NCBI GenBank assembly: GCA_046315175.1
Contig: JBKDBK010000182.1
Coordinates: forward strand, 1-32,684
Direction of reading: 5' to 3'
From: UBA8828 sp046315175
GTDB taxonomy: Bacteria; Verrucomicrobiota; Verrucomicrobiia; Opitutales; UBA953
Length of the DNA stretch: 32,684 nt
Shown here: piece after piece, positions 16,359-23,981 of the stretch
Layout: each line of letters starts with the position of its first letter
Position numbering within the stretch: position 1 is the first letter of the stretch
The notes under the pieces: model-generated
What the model saw: the letters and a program-made list of their open reading frames with translations, nothing else
Told to the model about the DNA's origin: nothing
Database searches by the model: none
Program-made: the position numbers and the translations under genes

Positions 16359-17211
16359 GAAACCAAGCTACGCCTCTCCCGAGGAGGCCGCGCGCATCTA
16401 CCTCCTGCCCAATCTCCTCACGGCGGGCAACATGCTCTGCGGTTTCCTGGCCATCAAGACATGCATCGAGGCGCGGTTTGTGACCGAGGCGGCGGAGCGC
16501 GGCGGCCACTACATCCTCGCGGTGTGGTTCATCGTGATCGGGTGCATCTGCGACCTGTTCGACGGTCGGGTGGCCCGGGCCTCGGGCCGGCTCTCCCTCT
16601 TCGGCGCGGAGTTCGACTCGATCGCCGACATCATCTCGTTCGGCATGGCGCCCGCGCTGATGGCGTGCTTCCTGCTGATCCAGCCGGGACAGAACGAGGA
16701 TCTTCGCCTGGCGACCTGGCTGCTCGCCTTCGTCTACCTGGTCTGCGCCGGCGTCCGGCTCGCGCGCTTCAACGTGCTGACCAATCCCCTCGTTCCGGGC
16801 AACGAGAAGAGGATACGCGGCGGTGATTTCGTGGGGCTTCCCTCCCCCGCCGCGGCCGGCATGGTGGCATCGGTCGTCCTCGTCCTGGCGGAGATCCTGC
16901 GGGCCGATCCGCAGGGGCTTGAGCAAAACCGGGGGCTGCTCGGCGCCGTCCTTCTTCCGCTGATGCTGCTGCTTTCCTGGCTGATGGTGAGCAACATCCG
17001 CTTTCCGGGCTTCAAGCAGGTGACATGGGACGCGCGGGCGCGCACCCGCGGGTTTGTCCTCCTCATCGTGGTGGGCCTGGCTCTTTTCCGATTCAAGGAA
17101 TACACCGTTCCGGCGATCTTCGGGGGCTACATCCTTTTCGGGATCTATCGCCACCTCTTCCTGCTCAGGCGGGAGGAAACGGACCCGGCGCCCGACGACG
17201 ACAGCCCGTGA
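16351..17211 (+). CDS. pssA: CDP-diacylglycerol-serine O-phosphatidyltransferase
   Basis: This 286-residue membrane enzyme makes phosphatidylserine, the precursor of phosphatidylethanolamine. The CDP-alcohol phosphotransferase motif is complete: D68, D71, G72, A75, R76, G85, D89 and D93 within CDLFDGRVAR and LFGAEFDSIAD. About seven to eight hydrophobic segments follow the family pattern, and the N-terminal IYLLPNLLTAGNMLCGFLAI matches PssA rather than PgsA. ATG at 16351 overlaps the RelE-like stop by 8 bp, so translation may be coupled. A 258-bp noncoding region follows. Confidence 0.93.
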   Translation: MDEKPSYASPEEAARIYLLPNLLTAGNMLCGFLAIKTCIEARFVTEAAERGGHYILAVWFIVIGCICDLFDGRVARASGRLSLFGAEFDSIADIISFGMAPALMACFLLIQPGQNEDLRLATWLLAFVYLVCAGVRLARFNVLTNPLVPGNEKRIRGGDFVGLPSPAAAGMVASVVLVLAEILRADPQGLEQNRGLLGAVLLPLMLLLSWLMVSNIRFPGFKQVTWDARARTRGFVLLIVVGLALFRFKEYTVPAIFGGYILFGIYRHLFLLRREETDPAPDDDSP

Positions 17212-17469
17212 GCCAAGCTGTGAAGGGCCGGTGAACAATCCGGGGCTGGCGGCCCTGTGCACAACTCGGCGGTTATGCCCAGTTGGTTCACCGGCTGGGT
17301 CGAGGGCTGGCACGCTGTCGACCAAGGGTTTCCGCGGTTGTTCACGGGTTTCCGACTCCTATCGGCTAAGGATTAACTTAAGGAAATAAGAAAGGGAAAG
17401 ACAGGGCCGGCGAATCTGTGCATTGGATGGTTGCCTAGGGGGTGCTAGGTGCTCCAACCTCACCGGGTC
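17212..17469. other. Candidate replication origin or DnaA-controlled region upstream of dnaN
   Basis: This 258-bp noncoding region contains a cluster of DnaA-box-like 9-mers against TTATNCACA. TGTGCACAA at 17256-17264 (reverse TTGTGCACA) matches 8/9, and TTATGCCCA at 17273-17281 matches 8/9. GTGAACAA-type at about 17230-17238, TTGTTCACG at 17338-17346 and TGTGCATTG at 17417-17425 each match about 7/9. An AT-rich, purine-biased patch lies at 17366-17400. It precedes dnaN but no dnaA is adjacent. No fully consensus box was found. It could instead be only the dnaN promoter. Confidence 0.35.
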
Positions 17470-18597
17470 ATGAAGTTCAAGGTCAACCGAAACCATTTCT
17501 TCAACGGCTTAGCCACGGTGACCAACATCGTGGGAGCCCGGGTGACGATGCCCATCCTGCAGAACGTCCTCATCGAGGCCGAGGGTGATTGCATCACGCT
17601 GACCACGACGATCATCGACATCTCCGTAAGCGCCAAGGTCAAGGCCACGGTGAGCACGCCGGGACGCATCACGCTTCCCGTCAAGCGATTGGCGACCATC
17701 GCGCGGGCGTTGCCGAGCGCCGAGGTGACGGTGGAGCTGATGGGCAAGGACAGGGTGAAGGTGGGCTCGGGGTCCTCCACGTTCCAGATCACCGGCATGG
17801 GCGCGGAGCAGTTCCCCCCGATTGCCGCATTTTCCGGCCAGTCGAGCTCGATCCTCGACCAGGAGGCGCTCGGCGCGATCCTTCGCAAGGTCAGCTACGC
17901 GCAATCGACCGACGAGAACCGTTACATTCTCAACGGGGTGTTCTTAGAATTTGAGGCGGACAAGCTCAACGTCGTCGCCACCGACGGCCGGCGCCTGGCC
18001 AAGTCGGAGCTCGCGCGGAGCGGCGCGGCCGCGGCTGCGGGGCTGATCCTCCCCGCCCGCACCATTGCCGAGCTGTCGCGCCTGCTCAAGACGGGCAAGG
18101 TCACCTTCAGCCACAATGAGCGGCAGGTTGGCTTCGAGATCGAGGTGCCCAAGAACGACGAGGGCCTCGTCGACCGGGTCCTGCTCATCTCCCGTGTGGT
18201 CGAGGGCAACTACCCCAACTACCGCCAGGTGATTCCCAAGGACACCGGGTTCAAGATTCGGCTGGAGCGCGAGAAGTTCCTCGAGGCGGTGCAGCGCGCC
18301 GCCCTGATGATCGACGAGCGCTCCAACACCGTCCACATCAGCGTGTCGAAGGCCTCCCAGAGGCTTGAGATCAGCGCCCGCTCCGCCGCCGGCGAGGCCA
18401 GCGAGCCCATCGCCGTGAAGTATGACGGCGCCGACATCGCCATCGCCTTCAACCCGACCTATCTGGTGGAGCCGCTCAAGGCCGTCACCGAGGACGAGAT
18501 CGACCTCGAGGTGAAATCCGACACCGATGCGGGCGTCCTGCGCGGCATCAAGGAACCCTTCCTCTGCGTCGTCATGCCCCAGCGCGTGACGGCCTAA
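17470..18597 (+). CDS. dnaN: DNA polymerase III beta subunit (sliding clamp)
   Basis: The 375-residue sliding clamp encircles DNA and tethers polymerase III. Three repeated clamp domains are seen. The N-terminus MKFKVNRNHF starts domain 1, and VTMPILQNVLIEAEGD is the usual first-strand region. Domain 2 contains STDENRYILNGVFLEF and VATDGRRLAKSE. Domain 3 contains VEGNYPNYRQVIP, and the protein ends in FLCVVMPQRV, matching the C-terminal 'MP(M/V)R' region of the hydrophobic partner-binding cleft. The start at 17470 gives the standard N-terminus. It converges on plsC with only 7 bp between the stops. It is not next to dnaA or recF, an unusual arrangement. Confidence 0.96.
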   Translation: MKFKVNRNHFFNGLATVTNIVGARVTMPILQNVLIEAEGDCITLTTTIIDISVSAKVKATVSTPGRITLPVKRLATIARALPSAEVTVELMGKDRVKVGSGSSTFQITGMGAEQFPPIAAFSGQSSSILDQEALGAILRKVSYAQSTDENRYILNGVFLEFEADKLNVVATDGRRLAKSELARSGAAAAAGLILPARTIAELSRLLKTGKVTFSHNERQVGFEIEVPKNDEGLVDRVLLISRVVEGNYPNYRQVIPKDTGFKIRLEREKFLEAVQRAALMIDERSNTVHISVSKASQRLEISARSAAGEASEPIAVKYDGADIAIAFNPTYLVEPLKAVTEDEIDLEVKSDTDAGVLRGIKEPFLCVVMPQRVTA

Positions 18598-18604
18598 GCC
18601 GCCC

Positions 18605-19249
18605 TCACAGACCGGGGTCGTCGGAGTCGGGCAAGGCCGAGATCGCCGCCAGGATTCTCCTCGACGCCTCCAGGTAGCGTTCGGGATGGCTCTTGCCGGG
18701 ATCCAGCTCGGAGGCCGGAATCGCCTTGCCGAAGCGGATGCGGATCCTCGCGCCGCCCATGGGAACGGAGCCGCCGCGGGGAAGCACGTCGCGCGCGCCG
18801 CGGATGCGAACCGGCACGACCGGGACGCCCGAGCGCAGGGCGAGGAGTCCGGCGCCCGCCTTGGCCGGGAGCAGGACTCCGTCCGCGCTGCGGGTGCCTT
18901 CCGGGAAGATGAGAAGCTTGCGGCCCTCGGCCAGGGTGGCGAGGGCCCGTCGCACCGCGGCCAGATCGGCCTCGTCGCGGTCGAGCGGGATGGCGCGGCA
19001 GGCGCGAATCACCCCTCCGAAGAGCGGGTTATGGAAGAGCGATTTGCGGGCGACGAAAGCGATTTCAAATGGCAGTGAGGCGCCAACCAGCGGCGGGTCG
19101 AGGAAACTCTGGTGATTGGCGGCGATCAGGCATGGACCCTCGGGCAGGCCGTCCCACCCCTCGCACTCGAGCGTGGCAAACGTCTCGGTGAGAATCCGGG
19201 CCCCGTGGTAAACCAGGTGATAGGCGAGGTTGCGCGTCCCAAGGATCAT
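18605..19249 (-). CDS. plsC: 1-acyl-sn-glycerol-3-phosphate acyltransferase
   Basis: This 214-residue acyltransferase forms phosphatidic acid from lysophosphatidic acid. The catalytic HX4D motif is NHQSFLD with H46 and D51, and the substrate-binding FPEGTRS is at 115-121. VPVRIRGARDVLPRG forms the fourth block of the family. There is no long transmembrane domain, only a hydrophobic N-terminus. The start overlaps the aroA-cmk stop by 4 bp (ATGA), so it is the third gene of the tyrA/aroA-cmk operon. In several bacteria plsC follows cmk, which fits. Confidence 0.9.
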   Translation of the reverse strand: MILGTRNLAYHLVYHGARILTETFATLECEGWDGLPEGPCLIAANHQSFLDPPLVGASLPFEIAFVARKSLFHNPLFGGVIRACRAIPLDRDEADLAAVRRALATLAEGRKLLIFPEGTRSADGVLLPAKAGAGLLALRSGVPVVPVRIRGARDVLPRGGSVPMGGARIRIRFGKAIPASELDPGKSHPERYLEASRRILAAISALPDSDDPGL

Positions 19250-21258
19250 CGCGCGGCGCGGATGAGCCCGCCGATGCGCGCCGCCACCTCGGCGAGCGAA
19301 AGGTGGGTGTTGTCGATGCGCGACGCGCCCGCGGGGCAGGTCAGCGGAGCGGTGGCGCGGGAGGCATCCGCCTTGTCGCGCTGGTCGACCGCGTCCCGCA
19401 CGCCCTCGGCGAGGCGCCGCGCGCTGCGGACCGCCGGATCCGCCTCCAGGAAGACGCGAACCTCGGCGTCGGGCATCACGACGGAGCCAATGTCCCTCCC
19501 TTCCATGATCACCCCGGAGAAGCCCCCGGCGCGCGCGAGCTCGACTTGATCGCGCTGGTAGCCCAGAAGGAAGGCGCGGACGCAGGGCAGGGCCGCAACC
19601 GGCGAGACGGCGGCGGTGACCGCCGCGCCGCGCAGTTCCTCGCCCTCGGGCACCGCCCCGTCGATTTCCACCTGCGCGCCCAGGCCCCGGATGCTCGTGC
19701 CGACGCGGAGGCGCGCCAGGGCGCGCTCGGTCGCCGCCGCGTCGCCTGGCATCACGCCGGCCCGGAGCAGGGCGAGGGTGACGGCGCGGTAATGCGACCC
19801 GGTGTCGACATGCAGGAGGCCGTGCACCTCGGCCACGCTTCGGCTGGTCGACGACTTGCCCGAGGCGGCGCCGCCGTCGACCGCCACGCGCAGGAACCTC
19901 CCGCGCAGCGCCTCGAGCGCGTCGAAGAATCCGGGGAAGGTCTTGCCGACGCAGGCCGGATCCTCGATCTCAATCCAGCTTCGCCCGTCCCCGTGCAGGT
20001 CGAGCGAGCCCAGGATGCTGAAACTCATCGCCACCCGATGGTCCTCGTACGTGTGGATTCGCGTCGGACCGCGCTCGGTGGCCCGGCGCATCGCCTCCCG
20101 CGAGGGGTGGATCACCAGCTGGTCGGCCAAGGGGTCGGCCCTGAGCGATTCGACCGACGGCTCCACCTTGACGCCGAGCCGGGCGAGCTCGGTGGCCATC
20201 GCCAGCAGCCGGTCGGTTTCCTGCCGCCGCGTGTGGCCGATGCCGCGGATGGTCACCGGCTCGTCCAGCGTGGGCGCGATGGCCGCCAGGGTCAGAAACG
20301 TGTCGGAGAAAGCGTTGAAGTTGAAATCGCCGCCGCGCCGGCCGGACCAGTCGGCCGAGACGGCGTCTGGGCCCGATGGAACCAGGCCCGCGCCGCAGGA
20401 GCGCGCGACCGAGGCGAAGGCAATGTCTCCCTGGAGGCCTCCGTCGGCATAGCCGCGCAGCCGGATGCGCGAGCCTGCGCCCGCCACCGCCGGCAGCGCC
20501 ACGAAATAGCTGGCCGCGGTGGCGTCGGGCTCAATCGCATGCCGTCCCCTCGGCCTGTAGGGACCGGGTTCGGGGCACGACCAGCTTGCGCCGGTTCGCA
20601 CGAGGGGTCGGCCGAACTCGGCCGCCATGCGCTCGGTCATGGCGACAAAGGGTTCCGACACCGTCGTGCCGGAAAGGGTCACGCGCAGGCCGGCCGCCAG
20701 GGGGGCGACCATCAGGAGCGCCGAGAGAATCTGCGAGCTCGCCGAGGCGTCGCAGCGCAGCTCCCCGCCCACCATGCCCTTGGTCCTTAGGACAAAGGGA
20801 AACCCCTCGGCCCTGCTGCCATCGGGCGAGGTGGCGACGGCGCCGGCCCCCTCGAGGGCGCGGAGCAGGCCGGACATGGGACGGGCCCGCATCGCCGCAT
20901 CGCCGTCCAGCTCATACTCCCCGCGCGGATGCAGGCAGAGGAGCGCGGTGAGGAAGCGCGCCGCGGTTCCGGCGTTGCCGACATGGAGGCGCGCGCGCTC
21001 CCTCGGGATGAGCCCGGCCAGGCCCCTGACCGTGATTCTGCGCGCCTCGGCCTCCTCGGTGATGACGAAGCCAAGCGCGCGGAGGGCCTCGCAAAGGATG
21101 CGCGTGTCCCGGCTGAACAGGGCTCCCTCGAGCAGGGTTTCCCCGTCGGCCAGCGCGGCCATAACCAGGGCGCGGTTGGTGACGCTCTTCGATCCAGGGA
21201 CGGCCGCTAGACCGGTGGCAGGTCCGCGAAAAGGACGGATGGTCAGAGGGGCGGACAT
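19246..21258 (-). CDS. aroA-cmk: Fused 3-phosphoshikimate 1-carboxyvinyltransferase / cytidylate kinase
   Basis: One unbroken 670-codon frame encodes two enzymes. Residues 1 to about 450 are EPSP synthase, shown by PGSKSVTNRA (21-30) at the phosphate site, GNAGTAARF (94-102), and DHRVAMSF near the C-terminus of the domain. Residues about 456-670 are cytidylate kinase. They begin with the P-loop VDGGAASGKSS (460-470) and continue with EGRDIGSVVMPDAEVRVFL and QRDKADASR for CMP/ATP binding. The two domains catalyse the sixth shikimate step and CMP/dCMP phosphorylation. Adjacent aroA and cmk genes are common, and complete fusions are less so. The upstream neighbour tyrA ends 3 bp before the start. 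Confidence 0.93.
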   Translation of the reverse strand: MSAPLTIRPFRGPATGLAAVPGSKSVTNRALVMAALADGETLLEGALFSRDTRILCEALRALGFVITEEAEARRITVRGLAGLIPRERARLHVGNAGTAARFLTALLCLHPRGEYELDGDAAMRARPMSGLLRALEGAGAVATSPDGSRAEGFPFVLRTKGMVGGELRCDASASSQILSALLMVAPLAAGLRVTLSGTTVSEPFVAMTERMAAEFGRPLVRTGASWSCPEPGPYRPRGRHAIEPDATAASYFVALPAVAGAGSRIRLRGYADGGLQGDIAFASVARSCGAGLVPSGPDAVSADWSGRRGGDFNFNAFSDTFLTLAAIAPTLDEPVTIRGIGHTRRQETDRLLAMATELARLGVKVEPSVESLRADPLADQLVIHPSREAMRRATERGPTRIHTYEDHRVAMSFSILGSLDLHGDGRSWIEIEDPACVGKTFPGFFDALEALRGRFLRVAVDGGAASGKSSTSRSVAEVHGLLHVDTGSHYRAVTLALLRAGVMPGDAAATERALARLRVGTSIRGLGAQVEIDGAVPEGEELRGAAVTAAVSPVAALPCVRAFLLGYQRDQVELARAGGFSGVIMEGRDIGSVVMPDAEVRVFLEADPAVRSARRLAEGVRDAVDQRDKADASRATAPLTCPAGASRIDNTHLSLAEVAARIGGLIRAAR

Positions 21259-21261
21259 CGT

Positions 21262-22104
21262 TCAGAGCGAGCGCCGAAAAAGACGAGCGCTTTCCAGGCG
21301 GCGGCGCAGACCCTCGGCGTCGCCTTTCTCGAGCAAGGCCCGAAGCGACAGGGCGTCGTCCGAGAGAAGACCCAGCAGGGGCGCCACCTGATCCGCGTTT
21401 TCAAGGAGAATGGGGACCCACAGAGAAGGGTCGCCTCCGGCGATTCGGGTTGTGTCTCTCAGGCCGCCTGCCGCCAGGTCGACGCGCGGACGGCGTTCGG
21501 CCAAAAGCGCGGCGAGGAGCGCGGCGACCGCATGCGGCAGGTGGCTCACCTCGGCCACGGCCGCATCATGGGCCTCGGGCGAGAGGTTCACGACCCTTCC
21601 GCCCAGGGCGGCCCAAAGACGCTCGGCGGCGGCTTTCGCCGCCGGGTCGGTGTCGGGTGTCGAGGTGACAATGCAGACCCGGTCTTCCAGGAGACTGGCC
21701 CTGCCTTCCGCCGCCCCCCCTCGCTCGGAGCCGGCCATGGGATGGCCGCCCACAAAGCGCGCGGGTCGCGAAAGATGCCTCCGGGCGGCGCCATGGATTC
21801 CCCGCTTGGTGCTGCCGACATCCGTGATCCATGCGTCGGATTTCAACCCCGGATCGATTTCCGCAAGGAGACCCGCAAAGGCGTCAACCGGGGTGGCCAG
21901 AATCACGCAATCAGCTCCCGCGACGGCCTCGAGGGGCGTGCCGAAGATCTCGGCCACATCACCAACCATGGCTCGGCTTGAGGCCGACCGCGACCATGCC
22001 GCCAGGCGGACGGAGGGGAGCTTGGCCGCCGAGGCCCGGAGAACCGAGGCGCCCAAAAGGCCCACTCCGAGGACCGCAATTCGACTGGGAGGGGGGATTT
22101 CCAA
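21262..22104 (-). CDS. tyrA: Prephenate dehydrogenase
   Basis: This 280-residue NAD(P)-dependent enzyme directs prephenate to tyrosine. The Rossmann motif GVGLLG lies near residue 14. GGHPMAGSERGG carries the substrate-binding His and the SHLPHAVA segment the second conserved His, with AGGLRDTTRIAGGDP typical of the family. There is no chorismate-mutase or ACT domain. No ATG lies near the natural N-terminus. TTG at 22104 (MEIPPPSRIAVLG) gives the right length but lacks a clear ribosome binding site, so the start is uncertain by some codons. It heads the operon with aroA-cmk and plsC, 3 bp before aroA-cmk. Confidence 0.9.
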   Translation of the reverse strand: MEIPPPSRIAVLGVGLLGASVLRASAAKLPSVRLAAWSRSASSRAMVGDVAEIFGTPLEAVAGADCVILATPVDAFAGLLAEIDPGLKSDAWITDVGSTKRGIHGAARRHLSRPARFVGGHPMAGSERGGAAEGRASLLEDRVCIVTSTPDTDPAAKAAAERLWAALGGRVVNLSPEAHDAAVAEVSHLPHAVAALLAALLAERRPRVDLAAGGLRDTTRIAGGDPSLWVPILLENADQVAPLLGLLSDDALSLRALLEKGDAEGLRRRLESARLFRRSL

Positions 22105-22261
22105 GGTTGAAACAGGGATTTGTATGATGTTCGATGGGGTTGCGTCCAAGCAAATCCTCCGCGGCGACCGCAGGGGTGACGCACCCACCTTGAATCCCAA
22201 GTTCGAGATTTCATCTCCCCAGCGAAAAGCCGACCTCCGCCAAGAGGCCCGGTCGCTCGCC

Positions 22262-23944
22262 ATGCAGCAGCTGCGCGACCGGCTTCTCCTGCCCCTCGTC
22301 GGCCTTGTTCTCCTGGTCGGCTTGCTGACTGGCGCCTGGCTCATTTCCAAGGACCAGCGCAGCGGTTCGTCGGCCGCCGCCATCTCCCCTGAGGAAATCG
22401 CCGCCCTCAAGGCCGAGGTCGAGGAAAAGGAGAGGAATTTCTCGACCTTGGTCCAGCGAAAGGCGCGCATCAACGAAGAGGATTTGGCCGAGCTGGAGGC
22501 TGCGGTGACCGCGCAGGAAAGGCTTGTCGCCCTGGCGGGCATCACGGCGGCCGAAACCTCCCGGCTCGACTCGCTCCGGACCCGGCTCCATGTCTATCGT
22601 GCCGAGCGGTTGCGAGAGTCCTCGCTCCAGCTGGAGAAGGATGCCGAGGCCGCCCGGGCCGCCGGCAATCCCGACGTTGCCATCGCCAAGCTCGCCGAGG
22701 CCCTTTCGCAGGAGAGGATGATTAGGGAAAAATGGATGCTTTCCAACCTGGAGGACAACGGGCGGATCGCCCGAATCGACATCCGGCTGCGCCGCATGCA
22801 GGCCGATCCGCTGTGGGAGCTGGGGAGGAAGCTGGAGCGGGATGCCGAAGCTGCCGCTCGCGACGGACAGTTGGCCGAGGCGGAGCGGCTGCTGGCGGAG
22901 TCGATCGACCTCGAGCGCGACTACGCCATGCGCTTCCGGGATGTCCGCGGCACCGAGGTCGACCGGGTCGAGCGCCTGTTGCGGAAGCTCGAGACCGTCC
23001 GCTCCACCGCGGCCAAGGGCGGACTGGATGAGATCACCCGCTCCGCGGCCGCCGCTGAGACGGCCAGGGAGTGGACGCGCGCCGCCGATTTATGGGCCGA
23101 GGCCGCCCGCGGCATGGAGGCGCTCATCGCCGCCTTTCCCCAGAGCTCCCACGCCGACCGCAGGCTCTTGGTCGAATTCGCCCGCCGCCAGAGCCTCGCG
23201 CTCGCCATGCCCGAGGTTGAGCGGTTCCGGCTCGGCATGGAGGAGGTGCGCGCACAGCTTCGCAAGGGCGACACCGCGCAGGCGGATGTGCTCGCCTCGG
23301 CGATCGCCGCCCGCCTCGGCGTCCTGCTCCAGAAATTCCCCGAGGCGATTCCCGCCGCCGATGTCGACCGGCGCCAGCTCGAGGTTGTCCGGGAGCGCTC
23401 GGGAACCCTGGCCTTGGTGAGGGACGCTTTTGTCAGCCAGCTGGTCGACCTGCCCGGAAACCCCGGCCGCCGCATCCTGCGCACCGAGGTGCCGCAGTCG
23501 CTCTTTGTCGCGGTGAGCGGCTCCAACCCGAGCGCCAAGCGGGAGCCAGCCTTCCCCGTTGAATCCCTTTCCTACGGCGAGGCGGAGGAGTTTGCGCGCC
23601 GCTTGGGCTGGCTTACCGGATTGCGCGTCCGTCTTCCCCGCCAGGAGGAGCACCTCGCCGCCCATGGCGACCTCGGCCGGCGCCTTGCTCCGGACGAGGC
23701 ATGGACCATCGACACGTCCGATGGCCGCGTGCGGCCGGTCGGCACCAGCAGGGCGAACGCCGCGGGCATCCACGACCTCGTGGGCAATGTCGCCGAGTGG
23801 CTCCAGGCCGACCAAGCCGGACCGTCGGCCTTGGTCGCCGGCGGCGACGCCCAGTCGGCGCCGCCCGACGGAATCCCGCTCGACCTCGTGGGCCGGGGCG
23901 ACACCTCCCGCCTGCGGGGATTCCGCGTGGTCGTCGAACCCTGA
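22262..23944 (+). CDS. Membrane-anchored helical protein with a degenerate formylglycine-generating-enzyme-like domain
   Basis: The 560-residue protein starts with a single N-terminal transmembrane anchor (about 9-30, LLLPLVGLVLLVGLLTGAW). A long helical region follows, about 45-400, rich in E, A, R and K and probably coiled-coil/TPR-like. Two similar units about 67 residues apart (starting near 124 and 191) both read as LE-x-DAEAA followed by an 'A-x-A-x-x-L-A-E-A/S' helix. The C-terminal domain (about 431-560) resembles FGE-sulfatase folds, with FPVESLSYGEAEEFARRLG, GIHDLVGNVAEW, and LRGFRVVVEP. This C-terminal domain contains no Cys, so the oxidase chemistry of true FGE is not expected. 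A longer start at 22124 exists but lacks a clear reason. It may be a periplasm-facing scaffold of unknown role. Confidence 0.7.
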   Translation: MQQLRDRLLLPLVGLVLLVGLLTGAWLISKDQRSGSSAAAISPEEIAALKAEVEEKERNFSTLVQRKARINEEDLAELEAAVTAQERLVALAGITAAETSRLDSLRTRLHVYRAERLRESSLQLEKDAEAARAAGNPDVAIAKLAEALSQERMIREKWMLSNLEDNGRIARIDIRLRRMQADPLWELGRKLERDAEAAARDGQLAEAERLLAESIDLERDYAMRFRDVRGTEVDRVERLLRKLETVRSTAAKGGLDEITRSAAAAETAREWTRAADLWAEAARGMEALIAAFPQSSHADRRLLVEFARRQSLALAMPEVERFRLGMEEVRAQLRKGDTAQADVLASAIAARLGVLLQKFPEAIPAADVDRRQLEVVRERSGTLALVRDAFVSQLVDLPGNPGRRILRTEVPQSLFVAVSGSNPSAKREPAFPVESLSYGEAEEFARRLGWLTGLRVRLPRQEEHLAAHGDLGRRLAPDEAWTIDTSDGRVRPVGTSRANAAGIHDLVGNVAEWLQADQAGPSALVAGGDAQSAPPDGIPLDLVGRGDTSRLRGFRVVVEP

Positions 23945-23981
23945 GCGGCGTCTACCCCGGTCCAACCCAGCTTTCGCATTC

